DNA from: Deltaproteobacteria bacterium
GTDB lineage: Bacteria > SAR324 > JACQKK01
NCBI GenBank assembly: GCA_029879595.1
Contig: JAOUPZ010000030.1
Span: 1-14,638 of the forward strand
Length of the DNA: 14,638 nucleotides
Reading direction: 5' to 3'
Shown here: in pieces, positions 6,930-14,638 of the stretch
Numbering within the stretch: the first letter of the stretch is position 1
Layout of the letters: each line of letters begins with the position of its first letter
Made by a program: the position numbers and the translations under genes
The notes under the pieces: model-generated
What the model was told of the DNA's origin: nothing
Seen by the model: the letters and a program-made list of their open reading frames with translations, nothing else
Database searches by the model: none

Positions 6930-8933
6930 TTATCCCCGGATGTATTTGTAGGCCAGCGGACGGATGTAGCGGTCGGCCAGGACATGGAATGTGCGGATTT
7001 TCTTGAGCAGGTCCGCCGAAAGGGAATCCAGCGGGATATGCATGATCCGGATGCCACGCGAGGCGGCCAGGGACTGCATTTCCAGGGTCGGCCCCTGCAC
7101 AGCCGCATAGGTGACAATAGGCTTGCGCGAAAGATCAATGGCGGCCTTGAGCAGGGTCTCGGCGCGGCTGTGGTGGCCCTCGTAGCGGGGATTTCCCCAG
7201 ACGAACTCACGGCCGGTGGGCGGGAACAGGCTGAGCAGTCCGCCATACTGGCAGCGGCTGATGCCGGGCCCGTCGAATCTTTTTCCGGGCTCGGTTGAGT
7301 ATAAGGCCAGATCGGATTCCTCCTCATGCTCGGCGTACCACATCATCTCATGTGGGTATTCATGCTCCTGGCCGGGCTGGTGGAATATGACCACCACAGG
7401 CCCGACTTCGCCGTAGGCCGGCAGGTTTTCCCGGACAAAGATCTTGCCCCGGGGCAGGTTGCGCAGGGTTTCCCGCAGGTCGAGACCGTCCATCATGGAG
7501 GCCTGCAAGGGATGCAGACGCACCTCCTGATCGGCTATTATCCGGCGGCACTTGTTGCGCAGATAGGTGAAAAAATCCTCCAGCTTATAGTCCTGGGGGA
7601 TATGGGAAACGTGCATATAGCCTTCTTCCCAGCGGTCCTGCCAGGAGCCTTCCTCCAGTTCCTCCGGGGGCTCCTCCAGGTCGAGTTCATCGATCTGGGT
7701 GCTGTTCTGCAAGTCGCGCGGCAGGCGCAGTTTGAGCACCAGGCTCTCTCCGTCGGCCTCACCGCGCCCGTCGCCTTCAATTTTCATTTCAGGCAGTTCG
7801 CTTTCTTCTTCCACAAAAGGATAATGGTCGGCCAGCCGCAGCATTTGATAGGCAAAGTCGTCATTGACGGTGTTTTTTGCGGCCAGCACCAGCTGAAAGC
7901 GCGATGGCACCAGAGTTTCCTTAACCAGGGCCAGGTTGCGGGCGAAGCGCAGGAGCGTACTGAGCCGGGTGGTGGAGGGCTGCTCGTTCCATTCCCTGCT
8001 GTACAGGTCCACGGCTCCACGGACAAGATCGCAAAAGGCGTCATAGTCGTCCAGGGCCTCGCCCAGAGTCGCCCCCTGGCGCAGCTTCTCCACGGCGTCG
8101 CTCAGCGATTCCTGATAGGTCTCCACGGCGGCGCGGCGCTCTCCCCCACGGGTGTTGGGCAGGGGCACCAGCCCGGGGAAATCAGAGTTCTTCAGACCCC
8201 GCCGGGAAAGCTCGTAGAGAAACACAAGGAAGGGCATTGAATCCAGCACATAGGGAAAGGATTCCTGGGCCAGTCCATAGAGGGTCTGTTCCCGCTGGGT
8301 TACTCCACCGGGGGGAATATCGGCGGGCAGGCCGGGGGCCTCCGGGGAAAGCATATTGCGAATGGGCGCAAAGTGGGCCATCCCGCAGACCAGCAGCACT
8401 GTCTGGCCCTGGTCAAGCAGGTTCTTTACGCGCACCGCCATTTCCAGCTCCCGGTCATTGGAAACAGGGTCGTTGGGCTGAGACTGTATGATGGGCAATA
8501 CCCGCGAATAGTATTCCTCCAGCCCCATCAGGTCCACCAGATAGTCATCCAGCACCTTAATGGGGGTAGGATCGTGGCCCAGCACATCGCGGTCGATGAA
8601 GTGAACCGGGATGTCGTTTTCCACACCCAGGCGCACCGCCTCGATCAGGGAGTCCTCGGGGGTGATGGGCAGAATCTGGCGGACCATCTCCAGTTCCTGG
8701 TTGTAATCCTGATAGGACACCACGGAAAGATAGGGAAGCCGTTCCACGCCCTGCAGTATGGTTTTTTCAAGGGTTGCGGGCAGTTCCACGGCAATGGCGT
8801 CCGGACGCCTGGCAAAAAAGCACTGGCGCACAAGCGAGGCAAACCTGCGCCTGCCGTGCAGTGAGGGCACGGCCAGAAGCGTTCCCCCGGATGGTCCGGA
8901 AAGTTCTATGAAAGGCTTCCCCTTCTGGGGCAT
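6930..8933 (-). CDS. MoxR-linked protein with N-terminal TraB/TIKI/EreA-like domain (DUF5682-like)
   Basis: A 667-residue, apparently soluble protein. The N-terminal 190 residues carry a motif series typical of the TraB/TIKI/EreA superfamily: PSLHG with His26, VELP with Glu50, HFIDRD (111-116) and VCGMAH with His187. From memory, DUF5682 proteins, which also neighbour MoxR ATPases, show the same order (an early His, VEGP, FID, then CGxxH); this link is inference. The middle part (about 215-370) looks helical. It is followed by an acidic stretch (374-440, rich in Glu) and then a C-terminal region (about 440-667) that I do not recognise. There is no signal peptide or membrane helix. A strong AAGGAG site (8943-8938) precedes the ATG. 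The MoxR gene lies 64 bp upstream on the same strand, so the two are probably one operon. Catalysis is possible but unproven. Confidence 0.75.
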   Translation of the reverse strand: MPQKGKPFIELSGPSGGTLLAVPSLHGRRRFASLVRQCFFARRPDAIAVELPATLEKTILQGVERLPYLSVVSYQDYNQELEMVRQILPITPEDSLIEAVRLGVENDIPVHFIDRDVLGHDPTPIKVLDDYLVDLMGLEEYYSRVLPIIQSQPNDPVSNDRELEMAVRVKNLLDQGQTVLLVCGMAHFAPIRNMLSPEAPGLPADIPPGGVTQREQTLYGLAQESFPYVLDSMPFLVFLYELSRRGLKNSDFPGLVPLPNTRGGERRAAVETYQESLSDAVEKLRQGATLGEALDDYDAFCDLVRGAVDLYSREWNEQPSTTRLSTLLRFARNLALVKETLVPSRFQLVLAAKNTVNDDFAYQMLRLADHYPFVEEESELPEMKIEGDGRGEADGESLVLKLRLPRDLQNSTQIDELDLEEPPEELEEGSWQDRWEEGYMHVSHIPQDYKLEDFFTYLRNKCRRIIADQEVRLHPLQASMMDGLDLRETLRNLPRGKIFVRENLPAYGEVGPVVVIFHQPGQEHEYPHEMMWYAEHEEESDLALYSTEPGKRFDGPGISRCQYGGLLSLFPPTGREFVWGNPRYEGHHSRAETLLKAAIDLSRKPIVTYAAVQGPTLEMQSLAASRGIRIMHIPLDSLSADLLKKIRTFHVLADRYIRPLAYKYIRG

Positions 8934-8937
8934 GGCT

Positions 8938-8943
8938 CTCCTT
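8938..8943 (-). promoter_or_regulatory. Strong ribosome binding site for the TraB-like gene
   Basis: On the minus strand AAGGAG lies four bases before the ATG at 8933. It fixes the start and suggests efficient translation independent of the upstream ATPase gene. Confidence 0.6.
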
Positions 8944-8997
8944 CTCGATGAAGGCGGTGTTGTTTCAGGTCAGGCCGTGGGTCTGTGCCGGCCCGGG

Positions 8998-9939
8998 CTA
9001 GTTTTCCTTGCCGGAGGGCTTGAAGCGGGAGAGCAGAAACTCCGCGTCGGAAAAGCTGATTCCCTGATCCTCTTCCGGCTCGTATGTGGGGTCGAGAAAC
9101 AACGCGAATTCCTCGCCGACAATCTGTTCCGCGGCCTGGGAAACGGCTTCCGCCGGACTGATCTTCAGGCTTTCGGCCAGACGCTGGGCGTAGCGGATGA
9201 TGTGTATCCCGTCCCTGGAGGCCACCGGCAGATCGTATTTGTGGCATCGGCCCAGATATCCGGCCACCATGTCGATCAACTGGTCATCCTCGTAAGGCAG
9301 GTTCACCTTGAGAATCCCGCGCTCCTCCTCGGCGGAGGGGTATCCCAGGCGCACCTGGGGCTGGAGCCGGGATAGTATGTACTCCGGGATTTCATAGGTG
9401 GAAGCATCATCGTTCATGGTTACCGCCACCCGGAAGTTGGGATGGGCGTGGATCTTGATACCCGCGATGATTGACTCAACATAGCGCCTGCTGTCCAGCA
9501 GGGGGGCCAGCGAGGCCCAGCTCTTTTCCGGCATGCGGTTGCCTTCATCCAGGATGCACACCCCACCACGGATCATGGCGCTGGTGAGGGCGGAGGCATG
9601 ATAGCGTATGGTCTGGCCGGAACCGATTACGGGCGTGACCAGCAGGTCTTCCGGACGGGTATCAGACGTGCACTGGAATATGTACACCTCCGATGTGAAT
9701 TCGCGGGCCACGCTGAAGGCCAGAGTAGTCTTGCCGACACCGGGCTGGCCGAGGACCCGGGGGGAAAGGGGCTGCTCCTCGGGTCTGTTGCCCGGCGGGG
9801 CCAACCAGCAGGCCCGCAGCTGGTTTTTCACAGATTCGTTCCCCACGGCTTCAACGGGCATCTGATCGGGCAGGGCCAGGCGAAGCTCCACGCCGTCTAT
9901 GGTTACTTCGCGCTTTTCTACAGGTTTTGATTTGGGCAT
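8998..9939 (-). CDS. MoxR-like AAA+ ATPase
   Basis: A 313-residue ATPase of the MoxR branch of AAA+ proteins, which act as chaperone-like remodelling machines, commonly with von Willebrand A proteins. Walker A is GQPGVGKT (64-71), Walker B is VCILDE (127-132), the sensor-1 Asn is in VTMND (Asn176) and an arginine finger candidate is Arg191 in ILSRL. The N-terminal 30 residues and the acidic C-terminal tail (near EPEEDQG) lie outside the core. There is no obvious ribosome site before the ATG at 9939. It is the first gene of a two-gene operon with the TraB-like protein, which suggests the ATPase acts on or with that protein. Family assignment is firm; substrate is unknown. Confidence 0.9.
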   Translation of the reverse strand: MPKSKPVEKREVTIDGVELRLALPDQMPVEAVGNESVKNQLRACWLAPPGNRPEEQPLSPRVLGQPGVGKTTLAFSVAREFTSEVYIFQCTSDTRPEDLLVTPVIGSGQTIRYHASALTSAMIRGGVCILDEGNRMPEKSWASLAPLLDSRRYVESIIAGIKIHAHPNFRVAVTMNDDASTYEIPEYILSRLQPQVRLGYPSAEEERGILKVNLPYEDDQLIDMVAGYLGRCHKYDLPVASRDGIHIIRYAQRLAESLKISPAEAVSQAAEQIVGEEFALFLDPTYEPEEDQGISFSDAEFLLSRFKPSGKEN

Positions 9940-10130
9940 GGAAGCTACTGAGTAAATAAAAACTGTGAATTTAAAATGTGTCTCAGGACCCGGAAGGACT
10001 CTTCTCCTTGACGGGTTATCAGTTCCTGTTACAGGTATTGATCACGACAGGCCCCGGAAGGTTCGATAAACAGGCGATGCAGTTCCCTGGGAAATTTCCT
10101 GCCGGTCAAGACAGAGCCTATATGAAAACC

Positions 10131-10158
10131 TTGCCAGACTTTTCGGCGGGTGTAAAAT
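10131..10158 (+). promoter_or_regulatory. Possible sigma-70 type promoter for the FemAB-like gene
   Basis: TTGCCA (10131-10136) and TAAAAT (10153-10158), each one base from consensus, are separated by 16 bp. The leader to the ATG at 10233 would be about 68 nt. The 293-bp spacer around it (9940-10232) also holds a small palindrome, CCTGTTACAGG at 10025-10035, and no credible gene. Confidence 0.4.
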
Positions 10159-10232
10159 CGCGGCAATAAAACTTCTTCCGGACCGGCTCTTGATCGAACA
10201 AGTAATCTCCACTGACCGGCAACCGAGCGCCC

Positions 10233-11417
10233 ATGGACAAAAACAGACTGAAACCGATCAAAACCAGGATGGTCAGCTCCATACTGGAGTTGGACAGGCA
10301 GGACTGGGACGCAATGGTTGGACAGGGCAGTCCGTTTTGCGAATGGGACTGGCTGGCGGCGCTGGAGCAAAGTGGCAGCGTGGCGGGCCAAAAAGGGTGG
10401 CGCCCCCTTCACCTGATCGCCGAGGACGACGCTGGGCTGCTGGGGGCGTGTCCGGCCTATCTAAAGGATAACTCCGAGGGGGAGTTTGTATTCGATCAGG
10501 AGTTCGCCAGCCTTTCCCGGGCCCTGGGCCGTGAATACTACCCCAAGCTGCTGGTGGGCGTGCCCTTTACTCCTGTGGCGGGCACAAGGCTTCTCAGCGC
10601 TCCGCGTGCCGACCGGAAGCGGGTGGTGGAGGCCCTGGCCGGGGGACTGCTGGAAATCTGCGAATCCATGGAGCTTTCCTCCGTTCACATAAATTTCCTT
10701 ACTGAAAATGAAGCCGATTTGTTGCAACCGCTGGGGTTTCTGCCCAGGCTGGGCTTGCAGTTCCACTGGGAAAACGCTGGCTACAGCGACTTTTCAGGAT
10801 ATCTGGAATCGTTCCGCAGCCGCAGACGCAACCAGATAAAAAGGGAGCGCAAAGCGCTCAGTGAGCAGGGCGTGGTCATCAGGGTGATTCCCGGGGAGGA
10901 GGCCGGGGAGAATCTGGCGAGGGTGCTGTTCCGGCTGCACAGCCTGCATGTGGGGAAGCTCTATTGGGGACGCCTGTACTTCACAGAGGAGTTTTTTCCC
11001 ATGATATTCCAGAGCTTTAAACGCAACCTATGCCTGCTGACTGCCGAAAAGGACGGTGAGATTATCGCCGGGACATTCAATGTGCAGAAAGGCGAGGTCT
11101 TTTATGGCCGCTACTGGGGGGCCCTGCAGGAACTGCCCTTTCTGCACTTCAACGTCTGTTATTACTCAGCCATTGAGCATTGCATACGCAGGGGATTAAA
11201 AAGGATGGAGCCCGGGGCGGGAGGCGAGTTCAAATACATGCGGGGTTTCCAGGCCCGGCTGACTCACAGCCTGCACCACTTCAGGCAGCCGGAACTGTCC
11301 GCGGCGGCCGGCAGGTTCCTTCCCCGGGAGAGGGAGTATATCCGGCTGCTGCAGGGGCGCTACAACGAAAACAGCCCCCTGAAAAGAGCTCCGGGGGAGA
11401 TGGCCCCTGAAGATTGA
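10233..11417 (+). CDS. FemAB-like GNAT-fold acyltransferase family protein (DUF482, COG3146)
   Basis: A 394-residue protein of the peptidogalycan biosynthesis/recognition family, related to the Fem aminoacyltransferases that add amino acids to peptidoglycan precursors. Recognisable blocks are SPFCEWDWLAALE (33-45), YYPKLLVGVPFTPV (102-115), VHINFLTENE (151-160), QFHWEN (176-181) and the basic RSRRRNQIKRER (195-206), followed by a second GNAT-like half with the GEVFYGRYWG segment. No signal or membrane helix is seen, so it is probably cytoplasmic. The substrate of this family is not established. No clear ribosome site supports the ATG at 10233; Met13 at 10269 is an alternative that fits the usual N-terminus. 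It converges with the rbgA-like gene, with only two bases between their stop codons. Confidence 0.85.
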   Translation: MDKNRLKPIKTRMVSSILELDRQDWDAMVGQGSPFCEWDWLAALEQSGSVAGQKGWRPLHLIAEDDAGLLGACPAYLKDNSEGEFVFDQEFASLSRALGREYYPKLLVGVPFTPVAGTRLLSAPRADRKRVVEALAGGLLEICESMELSSVHINFLTENEADLLQPLGFLPRLGLQFHWENAGYSDFSGYLESFRSRRRNQIKRERKALSEQGVVIRVIPGEEAGENLARVLFRLHSLHVGKLYWGRLYFTEEFFPMIFQSFKRNLCLLTAEKDGEIIAGTFNVQKGEVFYGRYWGALQELPFLHFNVCYYSAIEHCIRRGLKRMEPGAGGEFKYMRGFQARLTHSLHHFRQPELSAAAGRFLPREREYIRLLQGRYNENSPLKRAPGEMAPED

Positions 11418-11419
11418 TC

Positions 11420-12301
11420 TCAAGGTTTGAAGGGGCGCTCCAGGGTGTGCCGTCCCAGGTTGCCCGCCCGGAAATCGTCCAGCAGGCACACGGCGCCCTC
11501 GTGCAGGTCCGGTCCCCCTCCGGTGCAGAGGCGCCCCCTGCTGCGGGAAACAGCTGCCAGCGCCTGTGACGGGGTTGCGATTTCCTCACTTGAAAGCCGG
11601 TAGTGGGCCAGGAACGGTCGCGGATCGTTTTCCAGCAGATACTCCAGCAGGGAAAGGGCCATCTGCTCCTGTCCCAGGATGGTGTCCCGTATGGTTCCTA
11701 TCCAGCCCAGCATGTGAGCCAGCTTATCGCTGTCAATCCGGGGCAGCATGATGCCGGGGGAATCCATCAGCAGATAACGCCCCTTGAGGCTCACCCAGTT
11801 GATGCCCCTGGTAACCCCCGGAGTGGGCGCGGTCGGCAGCCGTCGTTCCCTTATGAGCCGGTTGATAAGGGTGGATTTGCCCACGTTGGGCATGCCGACG
11901 ATCATCAGGCGCACCGGGGGAGGGCGCATACCTCTTTTTGCGAAACGATCCAGCAGCGGCGCGGCCAGGTCACGGATTTTCGGAAAAATCAGATTAAGGG
12001 CTTTCTTGCCATCGGCATCAATGAAGAGATACGGCAGCTCCGTGGAGCCGAAATAATTTTCCCAATCCCGGGTGGCCTGGGGATGAGCCAGCGATGACTT
12101 GTTGAACAAAACCAGTCGACTGCGTGTGCCGATCAGTTTCCCGATCCGGGGGTTGCCGGATTGCAGCGGCAGACGCGCATCCCGTACCTCCAGCACAATA
12201 TCGGTGCTCTGGATTTCCTGGGCCAGTCTTTTTTCCCCCTTGTGCATATGCCCGGGAAACCAGCTGACGGTTCTGTCCTTGTATGGTTCCTTTTCAGGCA
12301 T
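11420..12301 (-). CDS. Circularly permuted ribosome-assembly GTPase, YlqF/RbgA-like
   Basis: A 293-residue GTPase with the permuted motif order of the YlqF/RbgA/MTG1 family, which helps late assembly of the large ribosomal subunit. The N-terminal VSWFPGHMHKGEKRL (12-26) is a family hallmark. The G4 position reads NKSS (67-70) instead of NKxD, so the Asp that reads the guanine base is absent. G1 follows as GMPNVGKST (136-144), then PTPGVTRG (159-166) as G2 and DSPG (180-183) as G3. A GAGG site precedes the ATG at 12301. The C-terminal region after residue 200 is helical, as in RbgA. truD lies 119 bp upstream on the same strand. The family is secure; the G4 change leaves nucleotide specificity open. 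Confidence 0.9.
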   Translation of the reverse strand: MPEKEPYKDRTVSWFPGHMHKGEKRLAQEIQSTDIVLEVRDARLPLQSGNPRIGKLIGTRSRLVLFNKSSLAHPQATRDWENYFGSTELPYLFIDADGKKALNLIFPKIRDLAAPLLDRFAKRGMRPPPVRLMIVGMPNVGKSTLINRLIRERRLPTAPTPGVTRGINWVSLKGRYLLMDSPGIMLPRIDSDKLAHMLGWIGTIRDTILGQEQMALSLLEYLLENDPRPFLAHYRLSSEEIATPSQALAAVSRSRGRLCTGGGPDLHEGAVCLLDDFRAGNLGRHTLERPFKP

Positions 12302-12406
12302 GGGGGGACACCTCGGTGGAGGGAATAGTTAACAATATATTATGCCAATCAGAGACCCGGCTCTCACTGGAGTTATTATTTTTCCCATGGCAGGGGTGAA
12401 GCAGTC

Positions 12407-12431
12407 AAAAAACCCAAAAATCAGTCTGGGT
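12407..12431 (-). terminator. Possible weak terminator overlapping the truD stop
   Basis: On the minus strand ACCCA and TGGGT form a 5-bp stem with a 10-nt loop that contains the truD stop codon, followed directly by a run of T. The stem is short and the call is tentative. Confidence 0.3.
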
Positions 12432-13575
12432 GCTCCTCGGCCAGGCCGGTAAAATCATCGTTCTTCATGATCTCCCGCAGCATGCTGGTTGCAAATACGC
12501 CCTTGGCCAGGGTGAATTCCATCATCAGCAAAAACTTATCGCCCTCAGGGAGCCACTGGTGCCGGATGTCCCGGGCAAAGGCGCGCAGGGCCCGGCGTTC
12601 CCCCTTGGCGGCGTGACGCTTGCCCCCGAAACGGAAGTCATCCACTGACAATCCCTCCTGCTGCAAAACCTGTGTTTCCATATCACCGGCAATGCCACCC
12701 GCCAGCGGAGTCTTATATCCGAACAACGGGCCGGAAGGCGAGATTTCTCCGGATGCGGCCCTGGCCCGGCATTCATCCAGTTCTTCCGGTGATACCGGGA
12801 AAAAGGCTCCGTTGCGGTGCAGCACGGCCAGGTCTCCGGAGAGCATTGTTTCCAGGGATTCCAGCCTGCCAAGCCGCAGGGCCAGCACCCGGTTGAACAG
12901 GTCGGATTGATAAGCGTTTACAAAAAAACGGTTACGGCCCATGTTTCCCCTGGGCGTATGCCCCTCACGGGCCTGGCTGATAATCCGGCGGCCCTGTAGT
13001 GCGTTGTGGTTGGCGACTCCCAAACGCTGACCGCCAAAATAATTGGGAAAACCGGCGTTGTGCAGCTTTTCCAGAGCAGTTTGGAAATCTGCGGGCCGAG
13101 CGGCCCCGCGTATTGTAATCTCGAATCTGTTGCCCGAAAGGTGCCCGGGCCGCAGCTTGTTGGCATGCCGGGAAAGCCGCAGCACCCTTATCCGGTCGGT
13201 TTGCAGGCGGTTTTCATCCGGGTCTTCGGGAAGGTGCGCGGAGAACCACTGCCTGCTGACGGCCTCGGAATCCTTGCGTCCGGCAAAGCCGATGTCCCTG
13301 CTCCTGATTCCAAGCGCCCTGCCCAGGTGTTCGGCCACGCCCTCGGTGCTCAGCCCGGTTTTCTCAATGAACAGATACAGGTGCTCACCACTGCCCACGG
13401 GCTGGTATAATGGCATTTCCTCCACGATGAAATCCTGGGGTGCGGACTTAATCCGCCCTCCGGTGCCGGAAAAACCCGGTTGAAGGTATTTCAGAACACA
13501 GGGCAATGGCCCGGTGGCGTGGGGTGTGGGATCTTCCGACGGGCTTTTCTGGCCAACGCCCATGTGGTAATTCAT
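12421..13575 (-). CDS. truD: tRNA pseudouridine synthase TruD
   Basis: TruD converts uridine 13 of tRNA (notably tRNA-Glu) to pseudouridine in the cytoplasm. The 384-residue product shows the early GRIKSAPQDFIVEE block (40-53), the catalytic motif FAGRKD with Asp102 (97-102), RHANKLRPGHLSGNRFEI (136-153), NYFGGQRLG (178-186) and the later GPLFGYK and FATSMLRE segments. About 30 residues before the first conserved block are extra relative to E. coli TruD. The ATG at 13575 lacks a clear ribosome site, and Met5 is an alternative. It lies upstream of the rbgA-like gene and divergent from the acyl-CoA ligase, so it may be transcribed with the former. The assignment is secure. Confidence 0.93.
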   Translation of the reverse strand: MNYHMGVGQKSPSEDPTPHATGPLPCVLKYLQPGFSGTGGRIKSAPQDFIVEEMPLYQPVGSGEHLYLFIEKTGLSTEGVAEHLGRALGIRSRDIGFAGRKDSEAVSRQWFSAHLPEDPDENRLQTDRIRVLRLSRHANKLRPGHLSGNRFEITIRGAARPADFQTALEKLHNAGFPNYFGGQRLGVANHNALQGRRIISQAREGHTPRGNMGRNRFFVNAYQSDLFNRVLALRLGRLESLETMLSGDLAVLHRNGAFFPVSPEELDECRARAASGEISPSGPLFGYKTPLAGGIAGDMETQVLQQEGLSVDDFRFGGKRHAAKGERRALRAFARDIRHQWLPEGDKFLLMMEFTLAKGVFATSMLREIMKNDDFTGLAEEHPD

Positions 13576-13594
13576 CGAATGGTAAACTCATAGC

Positions 13595-13611
13595 GGCCCC
13601 TGCACAGGGCC
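13595..13611. repeat. Short imperfect hairpin upstream of truD
   Basis: GGCCCCTG (13595-13602) and CAGGGCC (13605-13611) form an imperfect stem with one bulged C, about 20 bp before the truD start on the minus strand. It could be a leader hairpin or chance. Confidence 0.3.
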
Positions 13612-13699
13612 GGTACGCTGAAGATGTCCGTTGAGGATTTCCGCTGTCGGGCGGGTTCAGAGGAAATAATAGCAAAGTTTTTAAGCCGGGTATAATCCC

Positions 13700-14638
13700 A
13701 TGACCGTAACAGCTAATTACACCCCACTGACTCCCCAGTCCTTTTTAAGAAGGAATGCCCGGGTGTACCCGGAAAAAACCGCGGTGATCCATGGACAGCG
13801 GCGCCATACCTACCGGGAGCTATATGAAAGATCCTGCCGGCAGGCCAATGCGCTGCTAAAGCTGGGCCTCGGCAGGGGCGACAACGTGGCCGTTTTCATG
13901 CCCAACATTCCCGAACATCTGGAGGCCTGCAATGGAATACACATGGCGGGCGCGGTGATGGTGGCCCTCAACTACAGGCTCAGCGGCCCGGAGATCGCCT
14001 ATATCCTTAACCATTCGCAGGCCCGGGTGTTGCTGGTAGACGAGGAGTTCCTGCCCCTGGTTGTGGGCATCCGGGGGCAGTTGGAGTACCTGGAAAACAT
14101 AGTGGCCATCAGAAACGGACTGGGGCAGAACATACAGTGGCCCGAGGACGCACACGAATACGAGGGCTGGATTTCCGGGGCCTCAACCGCGGATCCCATG
14201 ATCTTGCCTGAGGATGAAAACGACGTCATATCAATAAACTACACAAGCGGAACCACGGGCAACCCCAAGGGGGTGATGTATACACACCGCAGTGTGTACA
14301 TCAACGCCCTGTGCAATCTGCTGGAGGTGGGCATGGGTGCGGACAGCGTGTATTTATGGACGCTCCCCATGTTCCATTGCAACGGCTGGTGCTATGTCTG
14401 GGGGGTAACTGCCCTGGGAGCCACCCATGTATGCCTGCGGGCGCTTTCGCCACGGACGATTATCCGTGAGATAATGGACCGGGGGGTAACTCATCTTTGC
14501 GGAGCCCCCATCGTGCTGAAAATGATCGTGGAGGGAGCAGGAGAGGAGGGCATAGCGGCCTTCAGCCAGGGGCTGACGGTATCCACGGCCGCCACCCCGC
14601 CCTCCCCCCGGATAATTGGCCAGATGCTGGCCCTGAAC
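13700..14638 (+). CDS. AMP-dependent acyl-CoA ligase (ANL superfamily), 3' end beyond the window
   Basis: The first 313 codons of an acyl-activating enzyme, which forms an acyl-AMP and then an acyl-CoA. The ATP-binding motif YTSGTTGNPKG is at 181-191. The substrate-pocket segment LPMFHCNGWC (222-231), typical of medium- and long-chain acyl-CoA synthetases of the AAE group, is intact. The start MTVTANYTPLTPQSFLRRNA matches the usual N-terminus. The frame stays open to the last base; the C-terminal hinge and lysine domain are not in the window. A TATAAT at 13691-13696 lies three bases before the ATG, but no -35 box or clear ribosome site supports it. The gene is divergent from truD by 124 bp. 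Family is secure; the substrate cannot be told. Confidence 0.93.
   Translation, partial: MTVTANYTPLTPQSFLRRNARVYPEKTAVIHGQRRHTYRELYERSCRQANALLKLGLGRGDNVAVFMPNIPEHLEACNGIHMAGAVMVALNYRLSGPEIAYILNHSQARVLLVDEEFLPLVVGIRGQLEYLENIVAIRNGLGQNIQWPEDAHEYEGWISGASTADPMILPEDENDVISINYTSGTTGNPKGVMYTHRSVYINALCNLLEVGMGADSVYLWTLPMFHCNGWCYVWGVTALGATHVCLRALSPRTIIREIMDRGVTHLCGAPIVLKMIVEGAGEEGIAAFSQGLTVSTAATPPSPRIIGQMLALN

Noticed and set aside
7326..8240. 304-residue open frame on the plus strand
   Set aside because: It lies wholly antisense to the TraB-like gene, in a GC-rich region where opposite-strand frames stay open, and shows no family motif.
6930..9939. Reading the MoxR operon as an established antiphage defence system
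   Set aside because: No defence gene, integrase or mobile element is present nearby, and no known effector domain is visible. A defence role would be a guess.
9978..10169. 63-residue open frame in the MoxR/FemAB divergent spacer
   Set aside because: No ribosome site and no recognisable family, and it overlaps the likely FemAB promoter.
13691..13696. TATAAT three bases before the acyl-CoA ligase ATG as a -10 box
   Set aside because: No -35 match at 16-18 bp upstream; it would imply a leaderless transcript starting inside the coding region.

Overview
This window looks like an ordinary chromosomal segment from a GC-rich, Gram-negative bacterium. Support for a Gram-negative host comes from a large M16 protease with a lipoprotein signal, a PilZ protein and a FemAB-like DUF482 protein. 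The style of the genes, and a GC-rich palindromic spacer that to my memory resembles repeats in sulfate-reducing deltaproteobacteria (Desulfobacterota), suggest that group. That placement is inference and low confidence. I see no insertion sequence, prophage, CRISPR array, tRNA or rRNA.

Layout, left to right. At 1-161 (-) is the 5' end of an unrecognised gene. At 342-3431 (-) is a full-length M16A protease (PtrA/insulysin type) with a lipobox, followed by a plausible terminator. A divergent spacer at 3432-3686 carries four copies of a 15-bp tandem repeat. folK (3687-4274, +) converges on a YcgR-like PilZ protein (4320-5054, -). A gene-free stretch of about 0.8 kb (5055-5854) is rich in inverted and direct repeats and ends in a good promoter for a four-helix membrane protein, probably started at a TTG codon (5855-6262, +). 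That gene is followed by thpR (6288-6878, +).

From 9939 back to 6930 (-) is a two-gene operon: a MoxR-like AAA+ ATPase and a 667-residue protein whose first 190 residues carry TraB/TIKI/EreA-like motifs. The pair resembles the MoxR plus DUF5682 gene sets known from other bacteria, but no von Willebrand A partner is next to it. This is the least understood and most interesting part of the window. Divergent from it is a FemAB-like acyltransferase (10233-11417, +), which converges with an rbgA/ylqF-type ribosome-assembly GTPase (11420-12301, -). That GTPase lacks the usual Asp of its NKxD motif. Upstream of it on the same strand is truD (12421-13575, -). Divergent from truD, an acyl-CoA ligase (13700 onward, +) runs off the right edge.

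The genes do not form one pathway. Several are housekeeping: folate synthesis (folK), RNA processing and modification (thpR, truD) and ribosome assembly (rbgA-like). The accessory interest lies in the MoxR pair and the repeat-rich spacers.
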